DNA from: Holothuria scabra
Lineage: Eukaryota; Echinodermata; Holothuroidea; Aspidochirotida; Holothuriidae
Length of the DNA: 64,000 bases
Assembly: GCA_037179385.1 (NCBI GenBank)
Contig: CM074179.1
Coordinates: forward strand, 29,890,046-29,954,045
Reading direction: 5' to 3'
Shown here: one piece after another, positions 1 through 9,840 of the stretch
Numbering within the stretch: position 1 is the stretch's first letter
Layout: the number at the start of each line of letters is the position of its first letter
Made by a program: the position numbers and the translations under genes
The notes under the pieces: generated by a model
Told to the model about the DNA's origin: nothing
The model's database searches: none
What the model saw: only the letters and a program-made list of their open reading frames with translations

Positions 1-2
1 TC

Positions 3-401
3 TCATACAAAGAGGCCAAAGAAACATTCCCATCGCATGAGTCACAGCTAAAGAATTATGTTGGAGCTGTGAAAACAGCTAAAGTCTGTATTGCTAACCA
101 CCAACATCACAAAAGTCCACATCCCGAAGGAAGAAACCTGTACCACCACCAAAACCGACGGAAATCAACAGAAACAAGGGTAGAATCAGCAACAGCAAGG
201 AACACACCAAAATTAAAAATATAGACAAAAGTGAGCAAAGGGTCGGATGACCCTATTCAACTTTTTAACAAATTTGGAGCGTTAGAGGGGAGAGAGGGAG
301 AAGAGGAGCTGATGGGGCTAAGCAGCCAGGCCCCTCGTTCTGGCCTTGGGGGCTCCACCAGCTCTTCTAAGAAGCCGCAGATTTCCAAAGGACGACCCTA
401 G
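3..401 (+). pseudogene. C-terminal part of a Jockey-type LINE ORF1 (gag-like)
   Basis: One frame is open from base 3 to a TAG at 399-401 except for a single in-frame TAG at 222-224. It ends with a stretch reading SDDPIQLFNKFGALEG, then an acidic and Ser/Pro/Lys-rich tail, and stops a few bases before the endonuclease frame that opens at 410. That position and composition fit the end of ORF1 in a two-ORF Jockey-like non-LTR retrotransposon, where ORF1 binds the RNA. The zinc-knuckle part would lie to the left of the window. I infer identity from context and style of sequence; I see no diagnostic domain in this piece. Confidence 0.5.
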
Positions 402-664
402 GGAAACCTGTGGCTATAGTCCAGTGGAATTGCAGAGGACTTCGAGCGAATTACGAGGAGGTCAAACGCTTCATTGCAGACTGGTCTTCTTCTATAATTT
501 GCCTCCATGAAACCTTTCTTCGGGACACAGACCACATCACATATAAAGGGTACGGTATGTTCAACAAAACTGTGGCGTCTCCTATCGACAAAAGAGCAAT
601 TGGGGGCTCATCCATACTGGTCAGCGAAACAGTTCCTGTCGCCATCGGAGCTACGCTACACCGT

Positions 665-729
665 TTTCTTTTTAAGTACATCAAAACGGGCACTGAGAAA
701 CAAAAGGGAGAGGAACTCAAACCAGACCG
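665..729 (-). mobile_element. 65-bp LINE 3' tail insertion in the Jockey endonuclease
   Basis: The 13-bp direct repeat TACGCTACACCGT occurs at 652-664 and 730-742. Between the copies lies a sequence with the tail shared by many places in this window (CTTTTTAAGTACATCAAAACGGGCAC, shown here in part). Without the insert the endonuclease frame runs on into TLHRAVTVSFRGK. This is a severely 5'-truncated retrotransposition product lying antisense to its host. Confidence 0.75.
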
Positions 730-1099
730 TACGCTACACCGTGCTGTCACTGTCTCATTCCGGGGAAAATAGCCTTAGAACAATCTCGTCAGGAACTCCT
801 CTCAGTACTAATTAAATTATATGACCATTTAAGCATTTGAAAATGACCATGAAGGTTGGCATTTGATAGCGCTTCAGGGGATGTAGCCCTTCAGTGCACT
901 TTTAGTAAGTTGATTCCGTTTTTGCCAGCACTTTTTCCAGAATTTGTTGTAAGCTGTTATTTGAACCTCAAAGTTTTGGGGCTTCTATTGTACTCATTGA
1001 AGCAGCTATTAGGAGTAATGAACCAGTGGTCGGGTATTAAAATTGGGAACCGCAGCTTTTCCCTAAAAACTGTTGTACCCATGGCGGATCTCCTTATAG

Positions 1100-1285
1100 G
1101 CTAATATCCCGCAACAACACGCCCGAAGGCTGCAACACGACCAAAGTCAACAACGCCTAAAAAGAAAGGGCAAACAAACGGGAACACCGTGCCCAAGGGT
1201 GCCGCCCAGGCAGTTGTAGCAAAGGGTAACCTCATTATTCCCACGTTGACATTAACTCCACAACCCAATGCAGTTTAACGTCCTA
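1100..1285 (-). repeat. 5' end unit of the Tx1-like LINE family (CCTGGGTAGGACG...)
   Basis: Given as 1100-1285. Read on the minus strand it begins CCTGGGTAGGACGTTAAAC, continues through AACGTGGGAATAATGAGG, and ends in CCTTCGGGCGTGTTG units. The same unit is found at 2100-2240, 16935-17064 and, in part, 17891-17946. At its 5' edge the Jockey RT resumes abruptly at about 1285, so it appears inserted into the Jockey element. The matching 3' end of this copy was not found. Confidence 0.55.
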
Positions 1286-1477
1286 CCCAGGCCTGATTAC
1301 CAAAGTAGCTTTCGACATGGCCACAGCACTACTGACCAACTTGTTCATCTGGAATCCACTGTCCGTGGTGGCCTTTTTCGCGGACTTTATGTGGTGTGGT
1401 TTTTTTTTTTTTTTTTTGACCTAGAAAAGGCATTCGACACCACTTGGAAGTATGGCATTCTGAAAGACCTGCACATT

Positions 1478-1518
1478 CTATTCGTTTCATAGTGCCTGTT
1501 TCGATGTACGTTTAAAAA
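1478..1518 (+). mobile_element. 41-bp LINE 3' tail insertion in the Jockey RT
   Basis: The 16-bp direct repeat GAAAGACCTGCACATT occurs at 1462-1477 and 1519-1534. The 41 bases between hold the family tail (GTGCCTGTTTCGATGTACG then TTTAAAAA). Excision in silico joins KDLHI to AGLRGRMPLYI, the expected RT sequence, which confirms the empty site. Confidence 0.8.
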
Positions 1519-2094
1519 GAAAGACCTGCACATTGCTGGTTTGAGGGGACGGATGCCACTTTACATTAGAAGTTTCCTGGAAAATCGAGTGTTTTGTGTA
1601 TGTGAAGGGAGTGTGTTGTTGTAGTTACATGGTCGGGAAATGGATGTTTCTCAAGGTAGCATCTTATCAGTGACTCGAAAAGTCATGAAGATGAAGTCTC
1701 GCCAGTGCGGTGAACCCTGGAATTTAGAAGTCCTTGTTTGTTGATGACTTCTCTACAACCTGTTCCTCACGGAACATGAGATCTTTAGAGAGGCTGATGC
1801 AAATCTACCTTGAACAAGATACATCATTGAGCTGACCGAAACGACTTCCGTTTTTCTCGGACCAAAACTGTTTGCATGCACTTTTGCAACCGAAGAGGTG
1901 CCCATTGCGATCCAGACTTGAGTCTGAACGGGGTTCACATCCTAGTTGCTCCTCAGACTAAGTTCCTTGGTCTGGTTCTCGATAATAAGCCCAACTTCAA
2001 GGCCCAAATCGAACATCTCAGGCGGAAGTGCTAGGGAGCACTTATCCTATTATATTAACACCCTTCAAAGCCACCCGGCAGCCGGAGACAAAAC

Positions 2095-2250
2095 CTCCAT
2101 CCGAAGGCAACACCATGCCCGAAGGAAACAGCACGTAAAGAGCATGGGCAAATATACAGGACACCTTGCCCAAGGGTGCCCTGGAGGCAGTTGCGGCAAA
2201 GGAAAACCTCATTATTTCCACGTTTACACAACCGGATGCAGTTTATGGGA
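2095..2250 (-). repeat. Second copy of the CCTTCGGGC / TTGGGCAAGG repeat unit
   Basis: Matches the units at 1100-1285 and 16860-17064 over the CCCGAAGG, ACCTTGCCCAAGGGTG, GAGGCAGTTGCGGCAAAGG and CTCATTATTTCCACG blocks. It directly follows the end of the recognisable Jockey RT. No open frame of interest. Confidence 0.55.
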
Positions 2251-2289
2251 AACGTGCTCGCTCACAAGCAGCAGAACAGGGTAGTCTTC

Positions 2290-2810
2290 TAAACGATTTT
2301 GTGGGCATTTGGGCTGGAATTGTTTTTCGAATCAGCTGAGGAAGAGCTTTTCATCGATAAAACTAGAAATACACTTTCCATACAGCTAGTATGAGACACG
2401 GAAGCGGTAGGGTTTTCCACCGTTTTTTTATCACAAAAAAAACAAAAAACAAAAACAAAACAAACAAACAAACATCCACACACTTAGCATAAAATCCGTC
2501 CATTGCCAACTTGGAGGTATCATGTATGCAAGGATTATGACTCATCCTTCACCACAACACGTGCAATTACTTTACCCAAATATGACATCTAGTGAGTTAC
2601 ATGGGGTTTAACGACACAACAACACGTAATATAGTGACACCAAGAAAGGAAAGGCTACATTGTAAGGGAATATGACATCAATCAAAGCTTTTTAGCACCT
2701 TCGCAACCCTTTGGGCTGGGGCTATATTGTATGCCCACATTATTTCTTGTCTGGTGTAAAAGGTAACCAAAGGGGGAGGGAAAGGGGCTAAAATTATAAT
2801 ACAAACTGGA
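2290..2810. other. Gene-free interval with A-rich tract and a LINE tail remnant
   Basis: An A/AC-rich simple tract lies at 2430-2475. A reverse-oriented copy of the Jockey tail (TGGGGTTTAACGACACAACA) lies at 2607-2645, followed by a fragment around 2710-2770 resembling the head of the repeat at 44035-44100. Nothing else recognised. Confidence 0.4.
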
Positions 2811-2814
2811 CTTG

Positions 2815-3247
2815 GAATTGTTGTTGCCACTACGTGATACACACGTTTCGTGCATAAGGAGGGCTGTTGGTTTAGAACTTGGAGATTTAAAGAAATCTTC
2901 CTTGTTTTCTCCTTAACGTATATAATTACTGCCTGTGAATGTATAAGTGGATTTCAACAAAATTACATAAGTGAAACACATCAGTTTAACTGCAGGAAAA
3001 GCTGCAGGTAAAACAATAAATGGAAGAATCAGTTATTGTCGAAATTGTAAATTTGGAGATTACAATGTATACATCAGAGATGATATGACCCCAAAAGTAC
3101 ACTCGACAAAAGACAATGGTCCTGGGTATGACGTGTTTTGTGTGTGGATTGTTGATGATTGGCGTTTGTGTTCTTGTCCGGCCGGTGTAGTTTTGGTGAT
3201 ACTACATGCCTGTTTCTATGTAGGTTTTAAAAAGAAAGTTGTTCTTT
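2815..3247 (+). repeat. Dispersed LINE-derived repeat, copy 1
   Basis: Closely matches 15225-15672: both hold GGAGGGCTGTTGGTTTAGAA, a segment ending GCAGGAAAAGCTG, then GTATGACGTGTTTTGTGTGT, GTCCGGCCGG and the tail CCTGTTTCTATGTAGGTTTT. The tail is the 3' end shared with the Tx1-like LINE copies at 7.8, 16.6, 45.5 and 51.5 kb. Open frames inside are short and not conserved between copies. Confidence 0.65.
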
Positions 3248-3249
3248 AG

Positions 3250-5735
3250 AATCCTTGAGGCATTGTGCTATAACACATTCGTTTGATGTGGCGTTACGTT
3301 TACTAACTGGCCCTTGGTGATCCCAAATGAATTCTGACATCAGTCAAAAACAGTAGGGGTCATTTTCTTGTTATGATTTATGCACATGCCCAAATCACTT
3401 ACTCAAATGGGAAAAATTTAACAGAAATCTCCAAGGTAGTTTACTATATGGGTCTTTATTTAAATTAAGGGTACCAGACTGTGACACGACATTTACGACA
3501 TCAAACCATTGGTAGAATTGCTATATTTACTAAGTTCATTGTAGGCTTATGCCTACATGATGTTGTACAAGTTGTTATGAATGTTCAGGTTATGTTTGAC
3601 CTCAAAATAGCCACATTCATTGGAAATTTTAAGTTCCACGTGTAACATGAACACCAAAAATAGGTTTATCCCACTTAGACTACATATTGATTCGCTTAAT
3701 ATCATAAATGTGTTTTATTTAGTTAATCTTAGCAACTTGAAGCTGAAACCTCTTATGATTACTTAGTCAAGGGTTTTATTTCAGTTCTGTGATACAAACA
3801 ATGCGTTCCACGTGTATGCGATTATATTTCAAATCATAAACAATTTGGCACAGCTTTATTGCCTGTTATGTTAAAAAGTATAGTTCAGCTAAAATTGACA
3901 ACATATCAAATGTAGGAAGTAGTGGTATTTTAACTTCGAATGTTCACACTGTAACATATTTCAGGAACACCAAAGTGGCCTGTCAAAGTGAAAAATATGG
4001 CTACATGAATGTTTTTCTTTCTGTACAATGGTCTTTTGCCCAAATCTTCATTCAGCAATGCACAGGCTTCAATTAACCACTAAAATAAGAAACATTTAGT
4101 GTTTACTGTAGGTCATTTCTGGAAAAAAGATCCTGAAATTCAACACTGTAACTGTAACACCAAATGTTACACGTGGAACCCCTCTTTCGTCGAATCCCAA
4201 GAAATAGAAAAGTTTCAGTTTCTCATAAGATATGAGTTACAAGAGTACAATTGATACCTTAAAATAACAGAGCAAAATAAGTGTAAAAATAAAAAAAAAT
4301 AGAACTCCTGCTATGGTAGTCTAAATGTCACACTTTTTGCCCCCAAAATTGCTGATTTTAGGATAGGCACTTTTTTTTTTTATCAAAACTGGGAGGACTA
4401 ACTTTAATGATTTTAATTTTTTGAAGAGTATGCACTTACATGAATAGTGAGGACAAAATGAAAGCGAGACAGTTGCCCTTAACAGCGTATTTTACCATTG
4501 ATACCCTAATTAAAATAAAGACCCATATGACCTCTGGTGATCCCAACAGCATGTAACATCCGCTAGACTTAATAGGAATCTCTTCATATATCCTGCTTAC
4601 AACGTTTTGGTACTTTCTACTGGTGAACCCAGATGACTTTGACCTTGAAAAGCAACGCCAATCATCTACTCAGCATATCCAATACAAACCAAATATGAAA
4701 TTAATCGCCCTTACTCTTATTGTATTGTGTTTATAAGCTAGAGCATGGCATACACGCTTTCTTACTTTATGGTTCTTGCTGACACTATATAACACATTCG
4801 TTGGTGTTGTTAAACACCACCTCACTTACAACATCACCACCGCATAGGTTCCTTAGCTGTGCTACGCTCTTGCGATCAGAAAAGAACACACCAACACCAA
4901 AATGTAAGGTTAATAACAGTTATAATTGCTCGCTGTTATGTATATAAACAACACAAAAGAGATGCAACATAAGTTAACCTAGGCCTCAGTGCACTGTTAC
5001 TTCTCCGGTAGTGGTCACTGATATCGGCTACGCTAGATGAAGACTAGCTACAATGGCTGTAAGTTGGTTAGGCTATTATTACCCTTATATTATTATCCAT
5101 TTTATCCATAATATATATTTATTATCCATTATAACCCTTATATTATCTTCAGGCTGGTCTGCATATTGTACGCGTTTTGTCCAAGAACTGGTGCTACACA
5201 GATAAATGAGTGTCCGTAGATAGAAAAAAATATGACAAGCAATAAGTCGAGGCTCAGACGGAGTAGCTAGGCCTCTAAGGTTGACGTAACAATCTAACCA
5301 TGATAGGCTGTATGGTGATCAGAGTGTAGGCTAAGCTTAATGGCATGGTTCGTTCCAGACATTGATATCATGCTGCTTGTGCTGTCTTCACTGAGCTTAA
5401 AATAATTTGCGTAGGCGGCGACATAGGCTATCCCCTAGGAGACGTAGTGGGGCAGTAACGTAGGCCTTAGCCTTGTTATCCACATGATAATACCTTTTTG
5501 AAAGATAGCTGACGAATTGTCACTAAGATGACGGTGGAACATCATAAGAACAGATTATTCTCACATTTTAACTTCAGTTGTCTTAGAATGCAGGATGATT
5601 CTCGGCCAAAGTCATAGAAATTCGGCCATGTGCTGCATGTTGAGGTCGGTTTCTCACGTCACATCACTCCGACGTCGTCCTATGTCTCGTCTCCCTCTAG
5701 CTACTTTAACATCCTACGCTATACTATTGTATGTG
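3250..5735. other. Gene-free AT-rich interval
   Basis: No coding sequence recognised. A diverged Jockey tail (TGACACTATATAACACATTCG) lies at 4778-4830. Imperfect TTATTATCCATT/ACCCTTATATTAT repeats lie at 5075-5150. The rest is unassigned. Confidence 0.4.
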
Positions 5736-6504
5736 CAGGGATGTAAGTGCAGGGTAAAAAAAATACGGAAAATATTAGGTTGTACGGGTGAACGCCGTCC
5801 TGGGGGTAAGGTATAAGGGGGGGTGTACCCCTCTCATTTTGAAAATTTTTGCTGCCAGGAGAGAGCTGAGGTGCAAAATGGTGCTCTGTAAATTCATTGT
5901 TTGGAATACACTCATGCCCCAGAGAACTCCATTTTTATGGTATTTTTGGTTCATTTAGAATGTTAGGCTATGTGTACTACTAGTAACATGTAATTTTGTT
6001 CAAATGTAAAAAATAAAGTTAACCTTATTTAGAGCGCTTCTTTCGAAGAACTTCTTCCCTAGCTTTCTGTTGCTGGAGGATTCTTTTAGCGACTTTGTGC
6101 ACATTTGATGTAGACTTTTTCTTCATTGCAGGTGGTTCCATCGTTCCTAGTTGTAGCAGGTCTCAACGATGTAGAAATACGCCAACAGACGCACACAGAG
6201 CTTACAGTACGTAAATTTGTATACAGTAGTGCAATACACGTGAAGGCCTAGCCTCCTAATTGCATAGTATCCAAACGTAATAGGCTAGGTTAGCACAGTA
6301 ACACATCTTACGATGGTAGCCAAGTTCAAGGAGCCAGTTCCATGGCCCAACTATAATATACTTTTAAAACGATCATAAGCGCTTTCTTTGAGCGTTTATC
6401 ACTTCAGTTTCGTTCTCACACCACAATTTTCGCTGGCCAAACCCATCGCTGCTATGCCCGTGTGTAGGGATAGCAGCATTGTTAAGTTAGAGTTTAGGTC
6501 CGGG

Positions 6505-7507
6505 GGTGAATGTTACACCCCAACAAGTTTTTATGTTGTTAAGGAACAAAGGAGTTGAGGTTGGGGAAATCGAGATGTTGCAGGCTCTTGAGTCCCGCAA
6601 CACATACGACCTAAAGTTCAGGTCGTATGCAGCCCTATTGAAGGGTGTGTATCTAGCTTGAAGGGCTCACTGTCACGCCATATGACCGCCCAGTGGTGAT
6701 GACAGTGTTGTACCTGAACTTTGAGGTCGATCAGGGCCTGGTTGCGAGGGTTCTCGGGCAGTACGGAACTGTCTCAGATGTGTGGTGGTGCAAATATGGG
6801 GAAGGGGAGATGCAGGGTATCCTTAACGGTAGAAGACAGTTCCGTATGGTGCTGAAAAAGATATACCATCCTTCCTCTTCATGGGGGGTTCAAAGGCTCA
6901 CATTAGGTATCTGGGGCAGCCCCGTACCTGTTTTAAATGTGGAGTGGATGGACACGAAGCGAAATCGTGTCCCAATAGACGTTGCGGAAGATGCCTGGAG
7001 TTGGGGCATGGGAAGGCCGACTGTCCCAACGAGGTGGGGTGCAACCTTTGTGGGGAGGAGGGACATGTGTGCGGTGCCTGTCCCACATCATATTCTGCTC
7101 GTATGGGGGTGATGTGGGGCCGGCTGCAGAACTTTTGCACTCAAGAACTGGAGGAGGCAGCACAAGAGGTGGAGCAGGATTTTCTAGCCTCTAAGGGGTG
7201 CGAGGGTAGCAGTGGGGGTGTTCAGGTTGTGTCGCCACCGTCCTCCCCACTAACACCTGGGGAGGTTGAAATCAGCATGGTTGAGGAGCACCTCCGGCTC
7301 TCCTGAGATTCTGAAACGGATTTGTCAAGTGGGGGGGAGCCTGCCTCAGAGCCTCCTCCCAAGGATCCACCTTTAGGGGAGGGCTGGTTTAATTTTTGCG
7401 AGGGCGGGGTTCAGGGGCCTCCACTGAAGAGGCCGGTTGATGAGCATTCTGGGGCACCCATACCGAGTCCACGGAGTAAAGTGGTCAAGTTCCAGGTAGA
7501 TACTTAG
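6505..7507 (+). pseudogene. Tx1/L1-clade LINE ORF1 with three CCHC zinc knuckles
   Basis: Reading begins near VNVTPQQVFMLLRNKGVEVG (6505-6565), breaks after a TGA at about 6658, resumes with VVMTVLYLNFEVDQGLVARV (from 6690; RRM-like or gag-like style) and shifts frame near 6870. The next frame carries three CX2CX4HX4C knuckles: CFKCGVDGHEAKSC, CGRCLELGHGKADC and CNLCGEEGHVCGAC (about 6935-7085), then a low-complexity acidic/Pro tail ending at 7507 with one stop near 7304. This is the nucleic-acid-binding ORF1 of a LINE. No ORF2 follows; instead the sequence runs directly into 3' UTR-like repeat. Two other copies of this ORF1 occur at 48.7 and 52 kb. Confidence 0.75.
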
Positions 7508-7509
7508 AA

Positions 7510-7830
7510 GCGGTGCCTCGTGGTTTGGCCTTCGGGCGCGGTTTGTTGCGTTCTTTTCGTTGTGACGGACGTTTTCATTCCGTGTTTTGTGTGTGGGTGG
7601 TTTGTGGTTGGTTTGGGTTGTCTGTTTGTTACGACCTTCAAACAAATGGACGTTGTGCATAGTTTTTGTTTACTGTGTTTGGGGTTCGTGATTGGCTTAG
7701 TTCTGTGTTGGTCGGGGGGTGAGTTTGGTTCATGACAGACGTTTTCGTTCCGTGTTCCTGTGTGGATGGTCCGGTTAGCCGTTGTGTTTTTGTCCGGCCG
7801 GTTTGGGTTGTCCTTTTGTTGCAAAAAGGC
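7510..7830 (+). repeat. 3' UTR-like region after the LINE ORF1
   Basis: GT-rich sequence with repeated CGTTTTCATTCCGTGTTTTG-like units, then GTGTTTTTGTCCGGCCGG and a TTTGTTGC end. It matches, in opposite orientation, 16642-16860. It directly follows the ORF1 stop, so this copy joins ORF1 to 3' UTR with no ORF2. Confidence 0.55.
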
Positions 7831-8489
7831 GGGAGCAGCAACCGCTTTTGTATCGTTGATAAAGTGCTGTCCGCTTGAGTACAAAGCAAACTGCAACGAG
7901 CTAGCTACGTTTGTTGTGCATGTAGCTAGCGTGATAACCTGCGTAGCGCCTCTGTAGCTGCTGCTAGAATTGGTGCCGCCTTCGTAGCGATAACCTGGAC
8001 GAAAAAAGTTCGTCCTCCAAGCAGGCTACTAACGTGATGTGTATTTTGATTTGACACTAGCCCGCCGAGTAGTACAACACAATGCCAGCGCGGTATGATC
8101 TAGGTGTCTTGTGCACTCTGGTACTAAATGTACCGCAATTAAGCTTTTTAGAGACGGACACGTTTGGCCGGGTCTAGGGGAACCGCAAGTTGAAACTTGC
8201 AGCAATTTTGCCATGCCACAACGCACGCTACAATACTGAGTGATTGAACTCGTACCGAGCGGTACCGATACTCAATTAACATGACGTGTAGTTTGCGGTG
8301 TTATTTTTACGTGTTTTTCCGTTTGAACTTCAGCAATACTTCCTGCAATGTTTTCAGATAAATTCCCGTACTTCCAGTTGGCAAAAAAAAAAAAAAAAAA
8401 ACGGTTGGAATACAGGGGAAATACGGAGGTATCATCCAATCTTTCAAAAATACTGTATTAATACGGAAAACTTTCATCCCTGTATGTGA

Positions 8490-9400
8490 GTACTGCACCC
8501 GCCAATGAAAAAAGTTGTACAGGAACTTAACGGATTGGTCACGTGCAAAAGGGATTCCATAAATTTCTGATTGTCTAGTCTATGGTAGCTCTAAGTGTCC
8601 ATAAGAAAACATTGTGTTGCCAATCTGCCTGTGTATTCACAAACGTATGGTTGACCATCAACTAGAACATACATGCAGGAGCATAGTATATCAGCTGTAA
8701 AAACAACTTTAATAGGCTTTCATATGATGTGATGTGGTATAAACAAATTTCCTCTCCTCTTTGCTACCAAGGGATGATGTAAAGAAATGCACTGTACCAG
8801 AAGAAAAAGAATTACTGGTGGTGTGGTATTTAATTACACTTTGATTCCTGCATTTAAGATGTACAAAGGAATTTGAGCTTTTTCATAAGATTATCTGTAA
8901 GTGATATATCTGAAAGTTTGTCTCTTAAGTGCAAAGAGTTGTTCAGAAGATGAGGTGTGAGCAAAATTTTCATGTTGACAAAAAATAGATGTAGTAAAGT
9001 GGCTGGAAAATCAGAAACTCCCCAGACGCATAAAAAATCGCTGTGTTCTGATGCCTTCCAGTATGTTAAATCATCCACAGATGTAGGTATAAATCTTATG
9101 TCTATATCTGGCTTAATAGATTCCAAATACTTGTTAACTTATTCCCTTTGAGAAGCAATTGAGAATGCTTTGCTTGTTCTCACCACAAAACCACAAAGAT
9201 AACAACTACAATCTTTCAAAACTTTCGTCAGTAATGACATCACTGATTTTCTTGTTCTGGGTGGGCTATAAAGATTATTTTTAAGTCGGGGAAAGACATG
9301 GTTAATACCACCTTGTCGTGTCGTGTGTATGTGTGCGTTTGTGACGCTTTGGTTTGTAAACACGATATCTTAAGAAGGGTTAGTGAGACTAATCTGATAT
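8490..9400. other. Gene-free interval
   Basis: Small overlapping open frames exist on both strands (8854-9363), with no recognised domain or splice signals that decide between them. Nothing supported. Confidence 0.35.
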
Positions 9401-9840
9401 TTACTGTTTGGGTGATATCTTAGGAAAGGTGGATGTGACTATGCTCATATTCGCGTTTATGAGTTGGTTTCATAACGTAGATGATCCCTATCGATTTTCG
9501 TGGAGGTCAAAGGTCATTTGGGGTCATGAGTGGTCAAAAAGTCTAAACCTTGGAAACAGTATCTTCAGAAAAAGGCATGTGATTGAGCTCATCTTTAGTG
9601 TGTGTTTGCGGTATTGAGATGGTGATACCAATTGATTTTCGTGAGGGTCAAAGGTCATTTGGGTTAAGCAATGTCAACGTCTGACAAACTTGCTTGCATA
9701 GTACTACAAGAAAGGTAACTTGTAGGGTTCTCATACTTGGCAGGTACATGATTCATAGTGAATAAATGATCCATATAGGTTTTGGTGGAGGTCAAATGTC
9801 ACTTTGGTTCACAAAGGGGTCAAAGTATCAATGTCATATT
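9400..9840 (+). repeat. About 145-bp tandem-like repeat carrying DR1 motifs
   Basis: Three diverged units each contain GAT...TTTTCGTGGAGGTCAAAGGTCA-like sequence. The perfect half-site pair AGGTCAAAGGTCA lies at 9504-9516, a one-mismatch version at 9645-9657 and another at 9789-9801. Spacing is about 141-144 bp. Confidence 0.6.

Larger units (their letters stand above)
410..2035 (+). pseudogene. Jockey-type LINE ORF2: endonuclease and reverse transcriptase, broken
   Basis: The frame opens with MAIVQWNCRGLRANYEEVKR, the usual start of an APE-type endonuclease in Jockey-like elements. After an unrelated-looking interval (about 780-1284) RT sequence resumes: a QSSFRHGHSTTDQLVHLES block near 1300, FFDLEKAFDTTWKYGIL (first catalytic Asp) near 1425-1465, GLRGRMPLYIRSFLENRVF near 1545, QGSILSVT near 1650, the FVDDF catalytic box near 1740 and a FLGLVLDNKPNFKAQIEHL thumb segment near 1960-2030. 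Frameshifts and stops separate these blocks, so the copy is dead. Two short LINE-tail insertions (665-729 and 1478-1518) sit inside it, each with a target duplication; removing either restores the frame locally. Strong family call, approximate boundaries. Confidence 0.8.
5736..8480. mobile_element. Segment with hAT-like ends and a perfect 8-bp target duplication
   Basis: The left end reads CAGGGATGTAAGTGCAGGG and the right end, reverse-complemented, CAGGGATGAAAGTTTTCCG. The 8-mer TGTATGTG is present at 5728-5735 and again at 8481-8488, overlapping the last two bases of a fully symmetrical right end. CAGGGNTG-type termini and 8-bp duplications are typical of hAT elements. No hAT transposase frame was found inside, so it is non-autonomous. 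It carries a LINE ORF1 relic at 6505-7830 as a later passenger. Confidence 0.6.
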
